Assembly: GCA_938016265.1 (NCBI GenBank)
Contig: CALLWB010000017.1
Span: 1-64,000, forward strand
Direction: 5' to 3'
Source of the DNA: an uncultured Saprospiraceae bacterium
Lineage (GTDB): Bacteria > Bacteroidota > Bacteroidia > Chitinophagales > Saprospiraceae
Length of the DNA: 64,000 bases
In this document: one piece after another, positions 1-8,058 of the stretch
Layout: each line of letters begins with the position of its first letter
Position numbering within the stretch: position 1 is the first letter of the stretch
Position numbers and translations under genes: made by a program
Notes under the pieces: model-generated
The model's input: the letters and a program-made list of their open reading frames with translations, nothing else
Database searches by the model: none
Told to the model about the DNA's origin: nothing

Positions 1-154
1 TCAATAAAACAAGTTGGGCGCTGTCAAATTGTTTCTCCTTAATCAAATCTATTCCATGAACAAGACTTTCTAAAGTGTCGATAGCTATTGTACAATTTGC
101 AAAAATTGAAGAACCAATAAACAAATAAATAGAGATAGATAATATATACTTCAT
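1..154 (-). CDS. Exported protein, N-terminal fragment (runs off the window)
   Basis: The reverse strand opens with ATG at 154-152 and stays open to the window edge (51 codons). It begins MKYILSISIYLFIGSSIFA, a clear signal peptide with cleavage likely before NCTIAID. What follows (LIKEKQFDSAQLVLL) resembles the start of a tetratricopeptide helix pair, so a TPR protein is possible, but too little is visible to assign a family. The 3' part lies outside the window. Confidence 0.6.
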   Translation of the reverse strand, partial: MKYILSISIYLFIGSSIFANCTIAIDTLESLVHGIDLIKEKQFDSAQLVLL

Positions 155-266
155 GGTAGACGTTTATATATCCCAAAATACATACATTTATTAATATTTT
201 TTTAATTAATACCCTATAAATGACATCAGCAATGTATCAATTGAACTTTAATACAACGATTTAAAA

Positions 267-3200
267 CTAGTATTTAGGAACAGAAGAGAAAACCCCATTA
301 TTCTCCGACCATAGAATTTTGTCAGCCCCGCTAGCATCTCCATCCAGGTTAAAATCTACCGAATTATAGGACTGAAAAGCCCCATTCCCCCATACCCAAA
401 TGAGTTTGTCATGCCCGTTAATATCATAACTATAAGGATCGACCTGACTCCCCTCCCCCGCATACAAAGCCCACATACCAGGAGCCATTTGCTTTTGCCC
501 TTTACTAATATTAGACCCCACATACGAATCCGTCAACCTGAAATCATAACTCAACTGATTACCCACTTTCTGGACAGGAGCTGGAGTCATTGCCCCCATA
601 TGATTTCGATGTTCCAATAGAATATAATACTCCATCGCCTGTATATCTTTCTTAGGTGGCAGTTTCAAAAACTCAATACTGCCATCTGTGTGGAGTAAGC
701 CGGCTGACTGCCATACTAGGTTCCCTTCCAAGTCACTTAGGATAGACACCAAAACCCAATCAACCACTGTAGGTGCGTATTCAAAATAAGGCAGACCTTC
801 TGTACCTTCATAACCCCAATACCCAAAACTATTTTGCGAGGAATAAGGCTGTCCTGCTTTTGTTTTTGGTGGTTGATAGGTACCAAATGAAGACCGTTGT
901 CCAGGCAAAATTCTTACACTATTTAAATAGGTATTCATATAAGGCCAACCACTGCCGAAATTTAATGGACCTTCCAGCCAACCTGCAATATTCAGGTCAA
1001 GTCGAGGGCTAAAATTAAAATCCTCACTGTACAAAACCAAGTTCAAAAGACTGTTTGTTACCTTACAATAATAAATTCCGGAAGATGGGGGAGCAAACAT
1101 CTTATCTCCTACTTTTGAGGTCAATAGCTGGTCGTTTTGATTAAACCATTCATAGGTAACATTACTTTGCGTGCCTCCAACTTCCACATACAAATTATGA
1201 CCGTATTCAAGTATTGGTACTTTCGCTTGTGGTGAATAAGAAAAATTAGGAATCGATAGATTTTGTGCCAACCCATCATAAGTAAACTCATTGTTGTGAA
1301 CGTGAAGGATGTTTAAATTGGTGTTGGAATAATCTGGTAATCTTCCCGAAAGATGATTGTTTTGAATATAAATATTGACCAAATTTGTCGATGAAAAGTC
1401 AGGCAATTCTCCTGTAAGATTATTGTTATTCAAGTATAACAAATACAAATTGGGAAGGTTAAAATTTGGAACACTCCCTGCCAATTCATTGTTATTTAAA
1501 TACAACCTTATAAGTTGGGACATATTGCTAAAATCTGGAACCTGACCAGACAGCTGATTGGTATACAAAAATAACTCCTCACATTTGGGAAGAACCATCC
1601 CTCGCAAATCTCCAAACATAAAATTTTGACTTAGATCCAATTTTGTCAACTCAGGAAGACGAAGTGACGGCATCGTATAAAGAAAAAATTGTCCATTTAC
1701 GGCCAATTCTTTTATGTTACATCCATCACTAGTTAAAGTGACTCCTGTCCATTGATCCAAAGGTATGTTTGCTGACCAATTAATAGAGGATGGTATTGGC
1801 CCTGAAGAATTTAAGAGTGCAACCAATTGCATAGAATCTTGAGTCCTGCAATTTGTGGAATTTAGTACATCAATCGATTTGCAAATTGTACTATCTGAAC
1901 AAATTCCATCAAATACCGAAAGACAAACCGTATAGTTCCCATCAATTTGATAAGTATGAGATGGGTTTTCTAGTGTCGAATTCTCCCCATCACCAAAATC
2001 CCAATAATAGTTGCTATACAATTTCCCACTAATGTGGAAGAACTGAGTTTCTAATTGGTTAACTCCATAGTTAAAATTAACTTCTTCTATCTCATCAAGC
2101 GGGAATACAGAGATAGCTGTTGTCCTTCTGCCTTCTAGACCACTAGCAGTAAGCGCACGAACAGAAACCCACGTCTCCGAATCTATAGTTCCTGCGTTAA
2201 ACGAAAAACTAGTGTCGACAGTGATTCCAACACTATTCATGAACGTATCTTGAGAGGTTAGTTTTAGTACTTCATATCCCGCAGCATTGCTCACTGGATC
2301 CCAATTTACAGAAATATCAAAATTACAACCTACCTCCGCCTCCAGGGACTCAGGAGTAGAAATAATCGCAAATGGCAAATCGCTTATTGATACCTGTCCG
2401 TTTTTCTCTACTTTTACTCGTACTTGATCTGCTACAATATTTGGAACCAACCACGTATAATTTCTTGCATCACCAGGAATACTATCCGAAATCAAATTCC
2501 AACTTGCACCATTGTTTGTTGAATAATAAAGATGAAATGGATCCGTCTTCATTTCAGCATTCCAATGAATAATTTGTTCTTCTCCTGGCACAAAAGCCTT
2601 TCCATCTGTCGGGTGGATGAGTTCAACTTCGTCACGAATAAGCTCATAGGCAATATAATATTCTTGATTTCCCATAGGTACAAAACTTCCAAGCACTTCT
2701 ACCATTAAAATACCAGGAATAGGATTTTCCAGGGTGACTTGTTCGATATTGTTGATATTATCAATGCCCCTAGTTGCTGGCAAATTGACGTTGGCTGGAG
2801 ATGGATCCAATATCCATGGCAAGGTTGTAATATTGTTAGCGTCCGTTACTTGTAGATTTAGGTTGTTCACTAAACCAGGTAAAGCGGCATTTACATCAGA
2901 AGGAACATCATTCCAATACAACATGACCTTTACACGTTTCACTCCTGGGTCGATTACTATTGAATGGCTTTTTGTTTCATTATGGACCAATGTGTTCACA
3001 AAATAGGTCTCGTTTTCAATGGTCTCAATTGCTTTCTTTGCATTTACTTTTCCAAAGCCAAACGAAAAATCCGGTCCTGGGTTTCCAAGATCTTCCGCAG
3101 TATTACAAACAATAGCTTTCATTAGTCCACCCCTTGGGTTTTCACCTCCAAACTGCTTTTTATATTGCTCATACATTAGCGCCATAATACCTGTCACCAC

Positions 3201-4541
3201 TGGAGCCGCAGAACTAGTGCCTCCTACTAGCCCATATCCATTATTTGTCGCTGTGGAAATTGCAGTATTGCCTCGGGCTGCGATTTCTGGCTTGAGCCTG
3301 CCATCGACCAATGGCCCTTTGCTGGAAGAACTAGTAAGCAAGGTACTAGAACTCAGATTGGCAACATCCAAACCATTTTTTGAGGATTGATGAGCATCCA
3401 ATATAGTATGAAATCCCTTTGGATAACTTCCACATATAAAATCACCACTATTCCCACATGATATCACGTGCATCAATTCTTGATTGTCAACCAACTGTTG
3501 ATCTGTTTGTCTTGATTTGGAAGTATAAAAACCAAAATTTGGACATGTACTTCCCGTATTTCCATAGGAATGATTTGCCAAAACAACATCATAATTATCT
3601 ATCAACCAATTAATCGTATCTAAGAATAAATAACTTGGAAAAGTAACAATCTGTGCTTCTGGAGCATGCCCCGTATAAATTTCATCCAGGTTTCCACCTC
3701 CTGCAATCAATCCTGCTACTACTTCACCGTGGTTTGACATGTAAGCATTATGGTTAGAAACCCGATTTATCCCATCTAAATGATCCCAACGGGAGTCATC
3801 GCCAACTCCAACTATTATCCCTTTTCCGCGCAGACCTTTTATTTCATGTACTTTCCTTGAACCATACTCGGTTGTGTTTTCATAATTTAGCGGTTCTGTG
3901 GGAGGTGTGACAGGATAAACACTAGAAACAAAAGGAAGTTTTGCTAGGTTATAAAGTTGATCGTGAGCAATAAATAGTTCAATTTCATGATTAGAAGCGT
4001 GTACTTTGTGCAAAATAAATCCTTTCTGTCTTAGGCTGGTTTGAACGGCATCTAATGATGCTTTTGGGGGATAACTTATGGTTGTATAGATATTTTCCTC
4101 AGCTGATTTTGAATAGGCTGGGACAGAGTTATAGTCGGTAAGAATTGGATTGATTTTACTAGAGATTGGCAATGGCAATGCCTGCCTTACTCCTAAAGTT
4201 TTAAGTGTTGAAAGACTAACCTTTTTGGGGATAGAAACATAATAAGTATAATTAGGAATATAACTCATTATGTTAATTCCTAATCTATATAAACCTGAAA
4301 AAGTTTCTTCTGAAGGAATGTCCTCGAACTGTAACAGAACATAGTACTTACCTCCGAAAAGGCAGGAACCTAGATCTTTTTGGGCGGTAAAAGACCCATC
4401 ATTTTTAATAACCTCTCCCCTTAAGTGAATAGTATACTTATCACTAGAAGTATTCCTATCCATGTTCTGAGCGAAACCTGCAAAACAGCCAATTACCAAA
4501 ATAAAACATAGGACGAAAACAAAACGTAAAGTTTTTTTCAT
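267..4541 (-). CDS. Secreted subtilisin-like serine protease with PKD, leucine-rich repeats and a dockerin-like C-terminus
   Basis: The product has 1424 residues from the ATG at 4541, chosen because it starts a good signal peptide (MKKTLRFVFVLCFILVIGCF, cut after GFAQ). The in-frame ATG 11 codons upstream would bury it. The peptidase S8 domain spans about residues 235-510: Asp near 248 (VGVGDD), His near 271 (NHGEVVAG), oxyanion Asn near 364 (CGNSG) and Ser 443 (GGTSSAAP). Then come a beta-sandwich, a fibronectin III-like domain (about 735-815), a PKD domain (YYWDFGDGENS, about 845-895) and five or so plant-type leucine-rich repeats (about 955-1100). The last 240 residues form a module also found in the LamG protein at 12283-15270 and end in two Asp-rich loops (DINGHD, DFNLDGDASGAD). 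No type A sorting domain is present. It probably acts at the cell surface on proteins; the substrate is unknown. Confidence 0.9.
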   Translation of the reverse strand: MKKTLRFVFVLCFILVIGCFAGFAQNMDRNTSSDKYTIHLRGEVIKNDGSFTAQKDLGSCLFGGKYYVLLQFEDIPSEETFSGLYRLGINIMSYIPNYTYYVSIPKKVSLSTLKTLGVRQALPLPISSKINPILTDYNSVPAYSKSAEENIYTTISYPPKASLDAVQTSLRQKGFILHKVHASNHEIELFIAHDQLYNLAKLPFVSSVYPVTPPTEPLNYENTTEYGSRKVHEIKGLRGKGIIVGVGDDSRWDHLDGINRVSNHNAYMSNHGEVVAGLIAGGGNLDEIYTGHAPEAQIVTFPSYLFLDTINWLIDNYDVVLANHSYGNTGSTCPNFGFYTSKSRQTDQQLVDNQELMHVISCGNSGDFICGSYPKGFHTILDAHQSSKNGLDVANLSSSTLLTSSSSKGPLVDGRLKPEIAARGNTAISTATNNGYGLVGGTSSAAPVVTGIMALMYEQYKKQFGGENPRGGLMKAIVCNTAEDLGNPGPDFSFGFGKVNAKKAIETIENETYFVNTLVHNETKSHSIVIDPGVKRVKVMLYWNDVPSDVNAALPGLVNNLNLQVTDANNITTLPWILDPSPANVNLPATRGIDNINNIEQVTLENPIPGILMVEVLGSFVPMGNQEYYIAYELIRDEVELIHPTDGKAFVPGEEQIIHWNAEMKTDPFHLYYSTNNGASWNLISDSIPGDARNYTWLVPNIVADQVRVKVEKNGQVSISDLPFAIISTPESLEAEVGCNFDISVNWDPVSNAAGYEVLKLTSQDTFMNSVGITVDTSFSFNAGTIDSETWVSVRALTASGLEGRRTTAISVFPLDEIEEVNFNYGVNQLETQFFHISGKLYSNYYWDFGDGENSTLENPSHTYQIDGNYTVCLSVFDGICSDSTICKSIDVLNSTNCRTQDSMQLVALLNSSGPIPSSINWSANIPLDQWTGVTLTSDGCNIKELAVNGQFFLYTMPSLRLPELTKLDLSQNFMFGDLRGMVLPKCEELFLYTNQLSGQVPDFSNMSQLIRLYLNNNELAGSVPNFNLPNLYLLYLNNNNLTGELPDFSSTNLVNIYIQNNHLSGRLPDYSNTNLNILHVHNNEFTYDGLAQNLSIPNFSYSPQAKVPILEYGHNLYVEVGGTQSNVTYEWFNQNDQLLTSKVGDKMFAPPSSGIYYCKVTNSLLNLVLYSEDFNFSPRLDLNIAGWLEGPLNFGSGWPYMNTYLNSVRILPGQRSSFGTYQPPKTKAGQPYSSQNSFGYWGYEGTEGLPYFEYAPTVVDWVLVSILSDLEGNLVWQSAGLLHTDGSIEFLKLPPKKDIQAMEYYILLEHRNHMGAMTPAPVQKVGNQLSYDFRLTDSYVGSNISKGQKQMAPGMWALYAGEGSQVDPYSYDINGHDKLIWVWGNGAFQSYNSVDFNLDGDASGADKILWSENNGVFSSVPKY

Positions 4542-4624
4542 CTGGGCATTTTTTGTTATTAAAACATAATTCAAAAAGTACTTAGTGCAGAGTTCAAGCT
4601 AAACGCTACAATTAAGTTCATTTG

Positions 4625-4632
4625 CAAAGGTA
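4625..4632 (-). promoter_or_regulatory. Predicted promoter -7 box for the S8 protease gene
   Basis: On the reverse strand TACCTTTG matches the Bacteroidota -7 consensus TAnnTTTG. It lies about 84 bases upstream of the chosen start. No clear TTG at the -33 position was found. Confidence 0.4.
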
Positions 4633-4767
4633 TATGGGGAAATATTTGGCGTTATTTCGTGCTAAAGATAAATAAAAAGACGATCTGTGACAAGTGCCTT
4701 ACAAAAATAAGTCTTTCACTAATACTTAATCCACTGAAAACAAAGAGTTATCAACGAAATTAAAATA

Positions 4768-6030
4768 TCAATCTCTTTCTAAAGGGCATGTCATACAGTG
4801 AGTTCCTCCCCTAGCTCTGGACAATTCGCTTGAAGGGATTGTAATTATTGTTTTTTTGATCCTTGATGGGCTGATCAGTTTTTTCTTGAAAGATTCTAAC
4901 AAATCCTCTGCCTTGATTACTTTATATCCAAGCTTTTTGAAGGCTTTTGAGGTATGGGCATTTCTGTCATAAGTTAAGGCGACTCCTGGCCGGATAGCAA
5001 CCAAATTGCAACCATCTGTCCACTGTTCCCGCTCAGCATAAGGAGAAACGCCATTACCACACAAAATAAACTTCATATCAGGATAGATACTTTGAAGAAA
5101 GGAGCGAATGGAAGGAAACAACTTCACTGTTCCATCTTTTTTATATTGTTGAACACCAGCTACTACATCCTGGATAACCAATGGCTCGAAAGCTGCGCAG
5201 TGGTTGTGATTTATCCGTGTAAAAATAGTATCAATGTGCATACAATATCGTTCTTTTGGCACATTGATTTGAACGATATTTTTTACAATTTTTTTCTTAA
5301 ATAAAACATCTTTCAACATATTAATACCATGCTGTGTGGTACGTTCGCTGCACCCAATTAATAGATGGTCTTTGTCGAAAATCATGACGTCACCACCTTC
5401 TACAGAAACCCGCTCACCCAAGGAGGAAGGGGGGAATTTATCTACATCATTTAGATCAATAATACGATCTTGGTCACGTAGTTTTTTAAATATCGGGTGG
5501 TACCAAAATATAAAACGAGTGAGAATACTCTCTCTACTTCTGGCATGTTTGGAGGCCTTAGTTATAATAACATGATCATTTACGGTAACCGCAATATCTC
5601 TTGTAAACAAAAAGTTAGGGATAGGATCAAATAACTTAATTCTTTTTTTACTATAATATCCTGTTATCAATACTCGAGTCAATTCTCTATCAGTAAGTTT
5701 TTTCAAAAACTTCACATTTGAGGTGGCCAAATCTTCAAAATTACCAACTGATTTGATAATTTTATTTCTGGCTTTTTTTGAATGCTTGATAATATCATAC
5801 AACAAATCTGTAGTATCCAGTACATTTTCACGTCCCAAAAACATCTTAAGAATGTCTGTAAATATCTTGTGTTCCTCCAACATTTTTGGAAGGAAAATAA
5901 TATCATCGTACAACAATTCTTCTGCTCGCTCCGGAGTAACTCTTCCAATCCCAGTGTTTGGACGGTGAACAATCACGCGCTTCAATTCTCCTATTTCTGA
6001 GGACACCTTTAATTTATTACTTCTTTTCAT
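4768..6030 (-). CDS. arcA: Arginine deiminase
   Basis: This 420-residue enzyme would hydrolyse L-arginine to citrulline and ammonia in the cytoplasm. Family signatures are in order: IGELKRVIVHRP near the N-terminus, FTRDIAVTV, EGGD (catalytic Glu/Asp region), CMHIDTIFT (catalytic His), and the C-terminal GGTHCMTCPLERD with the nucleophilic Cys about residue 412. Length fits the family. Two adjacent ATGs (6033 and 6030) are possible starts; 6030 is preferred because a TATTTTTG box ends only one base before the first. No arcB or arcC gene is adjacent, so the complete deiminase pathway cannot be inferred from this window. A related amidinotransferase-fold hydrolase is the only real alternative. 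Confidence 0.88.
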   Translation of the reverse strand: MKRSNKLKVSSEIGELKRVIVHRPNTGIGRVTPERAEELLYDDIIFLPKMLEEHKIFTDILKMFLGRENVLDTTDLLYDIIKHSKKARNKIIKSVGNFEDLATSNVKFLKKLTDRELTRVLITGYYSKKRIKLFDPIPNFLFTRDIAVTVNDHVIITKASKHARSRESILTRFIFWYHPIFKKLRDQDRIIDLNDVDKFPPSSLGERVSVEGGDVMIFDKDHLLIGCSERTTQHGINMLKDVLFKKKIVKNIVQINVPKERYCMHIDTIFTRINHNHCAAFEPLVIQDVVAGVQQYKKDGTVKLFPSIRSFLQSIYPDMKFILCGNGVSPYAEREQWTDGCNLVAIRPGVALTYDRNAHTSKAFKKLGYKVIKAEDLLESFKKKLISPSRIKKTIITIPSSELSRARGGTHCMTCPLERD

Positions 6031-6034
6031 CATG

Positions 6035-6042
6035 CAAAAATA
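6035..6042 (-). promoter_or_regulatory. Predicted promoter -7 box for arginine deiminase
   Basis: The reverse strand reads TATTTTTG, a full match to TAnnTTTG, followed by C and then ATGATG. Transcription starting 5-7 bases downstream would yield an mRNA with almost no 5' leader. Confidence 0.45.
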
Positions 6043-6197
6043 ATGGATTAATTGATTTTTAATAAACAATTTTTTTTTACTTCCTTAGGATAAGGATCAT
6101 TTCTCCACTGTGCAAGGTTTCTAGGGTCAAAGAAAGAATTTATATTTTCTATTTTTTAAATTTGACCTACTCCAAATGGGTTAAATCCAACAAAATA

Positions 6198-6229
6198 CTT
6201 GCAGTTCTAGAAAATGTTATTTATGTTTG
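6198..6229 (+). promoter_or_regulatory. Predicted promoter of the cysteine operon
   Basis: CTTG at 6198-6201 and TATGTTTG at 6222-6229 are separated by 20 bases, matching the Bacteroidota TTG...TAnnTTTG promoter. The first leader ATG (6235) lies 5 bases after the box, so leader 1 may be translated from a leaderless mRNA. A second TAnnTTTG match (TAAATTTG, 6157-6164) lacks a visible -33 element but would give a longer leader and allow the upstream in-frame ATGs at 6214 and 6223. Confidence 0.45.
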
Positions 6230-6234
6230 TTTCG

Positions 6235-6297
6235 ATGATTATAAAGACACACAATACAAATTTCACAAACGACTGTTGTTGCAATACTAATTATTAG
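6235..6297 (+). CDS. Cysteine leader peptide 1 (attenuator ORF)
   Basis: A 20-codon ORF (ATG 6235, TAG 6295-6297) whose codons 14-16 are three consecutive cysteines (TGT TGT TGC, 6274-6282). In-frame ATGs at 6223 and 6214 could lengthen it to 24 or 27 codons. It ends 33 bases before a strong intrinsic terminator, and the operon downstream makes cysteine. This arrangement is that of a ribosome-stalling leader peptide: shortage of Cys-tRNA would pause translation at the Cys codons. The sequence AUCGGAAA just after the stop (6299-6306) can pair with UUUUCGAU (6335-6342), the 5' arm of the terminator, with one G-U pair. No match to any protein family is expected. Confidence 0.75.
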   Translation: MIIKTHNTNFTNDCCCNTNY

Positions 6298-6330
6298 TAT
6301 CGGAAATCTTGTTATTGTAAAACTATAGTA

Positions 6331-6365
6331 AACCTTTTCGATTCAATTTCGAAAAGGTTTTTTTT
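6331..6365 (+). terminator. Intrinsic terminator 1 of the cysteine attenuator
   Basis: AACCTTTTCG (6331-6340) pairs perfectly with CGAAAAGGTT (6350-6359) around a 9-base loop, followed by an unbroken T run to 6365. It sits between leader ORF 1 and leader ORF 2 on the strand of the cysteine operon, so it must be bypassed for the operon to be expressed from the upstream promoter. Confidence 0.85.
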
Positions 6366-6386
6366 ATAAAAGGAATGCATCTTATT

Positions 6387-6464
6387 ATGAATAACTTATT
6401 AAATACCAATTGTTGTTGTTGTTGTTGCTATTGTTGCAAACGAGCAAACGAAGGGAGGTTTTAA
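6387..6464 (+). CDS. Cysteine leader peptide 2 (attenuator ORF, 8 Cys in 25 residues)
   Basis: A 25-codon ORF starting MNNLLNTN, followed by six Cys (residues 9-14), Tyr, two more Cys (16-17), and ending KRANEGRF before TAA. The Cys codons are 6411-6428 and 6432-6437. The ORF lies between two intrinsic terminators and 200 bases before cysM. GAAGGGA near the end of the ORF (6450-6456) is complementary over 7 bases to UCCCUUC (6494-6500), which forms the 5' arm of terminator 2. A ribosome finishing at the stop codon would cover this segment and leave the terminator free to form. One stalled on the Cys codons would expose it and favour read-through. That is the classical logic of amino-acid attenuation. 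A metal-binding peptide is a less likely alternative. Confidence 0.85.
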   Translation: MNNLLNTNCCCCCCYCCKRANEGRF

Positions 6465-6494
6465 TCTAATTGTTAATAATTATAGTAGATATAT

Positions 6495-6521
6495 CCCTTC
6501 CCAATCCCGGAAGGGTTTTTT
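6495..6521 (+). terminator. Intrinsic terminator 2 of the cysteine attenuator
   Basis: CCCTTCC (6495-6501) pairs with GGAAGGG (6509-6515) around a 7-base loop and is followed at once by six T (6516-6521), then GTTTT. It starts 30 bases after the stop of leader ORF 2 and 144 bases before the end of the untranslated region. The 5' arm is shared with the proposed antiterminator. Confidence 0.85.
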
Positions 6522-6540
6522 GTTTTAATAAAGCAGTAAA

Positions 6541-6575
6541 GAGTCGGTAGGCAGCTCTTCCGACTCCCATTTTTT
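6541..6575 (+). terminator. Third terminator-like hairpin before cysM
   Basis: GAGTCGG (6541-6547) pairs with CCGACTC (6560-6566) around a 12-base loop. The six-T run starts after a three-base gap (CCA), so it is weaker than the two upstream. No ATG-initiated leader ORF precedes it after terminator 2. It may be a further control point or a processing or stability hairpin. Confidence 0.45.
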
Positions 6576-6623
6576 ATAAGTTTTTGAATTATTTCTTAGT
6601 AATAATATTTGGTTAGGTTAATT

Positions 6624-6645
6624 GGAGAGACGGATTTGTCGCTCC
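6624..6645 (+). other. Hairpin just upstream of the cysM start
   Basis: GGAGAGAC (6624-6631) can pair with GTCGCTCC (6638-6645) with one mismatch around a 6-base loop, ending 19 bases before the cysM ATG. Its right side (GCTCCCATTTT) resembles that of the hairpin at 6541-6566 (ACTCCCATTTTTT), which may mean a duplicated element. The function is unknown. Confidence 0.35.
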
Positions 6646-6664
6646 CATTTTAAAAACAACAAAC

Positions 6665-7603
6665 ATGACAGTTTCACCCGCAATAGACAGTGCCCTTTTC
6701 GAAAAAGTCGAACAGCTAAAGCCTTTTATTGGGAATACCCCCCTTTTTCCAATTAAAAACATGACTAACAATCCAAATGTAGTTATCTATGCCAAGCTGG
6801 AGTGGATGCAACTTGGAGGAAGTGTAAAAGCTCGTCCAGCACACAATATTATCAGAGAAGCGGTCCTCAGTGGCGAGCTGCACCAGGGCCGCACGCTATT
6901 AGATGCAACAAGCGGTAATACAGGCATTGCTTACGCAACCATTGCCGCTTCCATCGGTATCCCGATCACAATTGTTCTACCAGAAAACGCTTCTAATGAA
7001 CGAATCACAATACTCAAATCACTAGGAGCAGAGCTCGTCCTGACTTCCAAATTTGACGCAACTGATGGGGCTCAGAAAAAAGCAAGAGCTCTAAAAAACG
7101 AAGATCCTGATAAATATTTCTACGCGGATCAATACGCCAATGAAGCCAATTGGAAAGCACATTACAATAATACCTCTCAGGAAATTCTCTATCAAACAAA
7201 GTCAAGTATTACGCATTTTGTAGCAGGTCTCGGTACGACTGGTACATTCATCGGAACGTCTAGAGGACTGCGCGAATTAAACCCGACGATTCATTTTATT
7301 TCATTGCAGCCGGAAACTGCCTTGCACGGACTCGAGGGTTGGAAACATTTGGAAACTGCAAAAGTTCCTGAGATTTACGACAACGACATCGCAGACATCA
7401 ATCTAAAAATTTCAACTGGAGAAGCCTATGAGACTATAAAACAGGCAAGCAAAAAAGAAGGGTTAATTCTCAGTCCCTCTTCCGCTGCCAACCTCGTAGG
7501 AGCAATCAAAGTAGCCAATAGTTTAAAGTCAGGAGTCGTAGTCACCATCTTCCCTGACAATGGCGACAAATACAGTGAGGTACTAACACAGATATTCAAA
7601 TAA
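6665..7603 (+). CDS. cysM: Cysteine synthase, CysM type, probably sulfur-carrier-dependent
   Basis: A 312-residue PLP enzyme of the beta-substituting synthase fold. The PLP lysine is K55 in GGSVKARPAH. The substrate loop is TSGNTGIAY (82-90) and the phosphate-binding glycines are in AGLGTTGTFIG. The C-terminal SPSSAANLVGA and FPDNGDKYSE are typical. The first gene of a four-gene operon with a JAMM peptidase, a ThiS-like carrier and an E1-rhodanese, it resembles the mycobacterial CysM-CysO-Mec system, in which CysM takes sulfur from a carrier thiocarboxylate. Mycobacterial CysM recognises O-phosphoserine with an Arg after QP; here that place reads QPETALHG, so the acceptor (O-phospho- or O-acetylserine) is open. 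Its stop overlaps the next start (TAATG). Leader-peptide attenuation upstream is predicted. Confidence 0.88.
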   Translation: MTVSPAIDSALFEKVEQLKPFIGNTPLFPIKNMTNNPNVVIYAKLEWMQLGGSVKARPAHNIIREAVLSGELHQGRTLLDATSGNTGIAYATIAASIGIPITIVLPENASNERITILKSLGAELVLTSKFDATDGAQKKARALKNEDPDKYFYADQYANEANWKAHYNNTSQEILYQTKSSITHFVAGLGTTGTFIGTSRGLRELNPTIHFISLQPETALHGLEGWKHLETAKVPEIYDNDIADINLKISTGEAYETIKQASKKEGLILSPSSAANLVGAIKVANSLKSGVVVTIFPDNGDKYSEVLTQIFK

Positions 7604-8046
7604 TGGCGAACTTTATCATAGAATTTAATCGGGACTTATTCAACACCATCTCTCAACACCTGGAAGACAATTTCCCTAATGAAGGATGCGGTTTTTTTCT
7701 TGGAAAAGAAGGAACTCCAAGAGTAGTCACTGAAGTATTACCTGTAGTAAATAGCAAAGAAGGAGACCAAAGAAGGCGCTTCGAAATCGCAGCAATTGAC
7801 TACATCAAAGCAGAACAATATGCACTAACCAATGGATTGAATTTACTGGGAATCTATCATTCTCATCCTAATCATCCGGCAATTCCTTCTGAGCACGACA
7901 GAAAACAGGCCCTACCCTATTTTTCTTATTTAATACTGTCCATTCAAAATGGAAAATTTGCAAAGGCGACAAGCTGGAGACTTCAAGAAACTACTCAACA
8001 ATTTGAAGAAGAAATCATTCATATTAATAAACTTAAGTTAACTTAA
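7603..8046 (+). CDS. mec: JAMM/MPN+ metallopeptidase, Mec-like
   Basis: A 147-residue single-domain JAMM zinc peptidase. The catalytic Glu is E27 (PNEGCGFF). The zinc motif H-x-H-x7-S-x2-D is H86, H88, S96, D99 (HSHPNHPAIPSEHD). In mycobacteria the homologous Mec hydrolyses the CysO-cysteine adduct and frees cysteine; the position between cysM and the carrier gene supports the same role here. It is translationally coupled to cysM through TAATG and lies 12 bases from the carrier gene. The name is given by analogy and the substrate is inferred. Confidence 0.85.
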   Translation: MANFIIEFNRDLFNTISQHLEDNFPNEGCGFFLGKEGTPRVVTEVLPVVNSKEGDQRRRFEIAAIDYIKAEQYALTNGLNLLGIYHSHPNHPAIPSEHDRKQALPYFSYLILSIQNGKFAKATSWRLQETTQQFEEEIIHINKLKLT

Positions 8047-8058
8047 ATACTACTCATT

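Noticed and set aside
2734-3390. Forward-strand ORFs opposite the S8 protease gene
   Set aside because: They have no start context, signal peptide or family features and lie wholly within a well-supported gene with intact catalytic motifs.
6235-6464. The Cys-rich mini-ORFs as metallothionein-like or antimicrobial peptides
   Set aside because: The Cys runs are consecutive rather than spaced, each ORF ends just before a terminator, and the downstream genes make cysteine. A leader-peptide role explains all of this with fewer assumptions.
6070-6664. A SAM or other metabolite riboswitch before cysM
   Set aside because: No conserved riboswitch core was recognised, and the region is accounted for by two leader ORFs and their hairpins.
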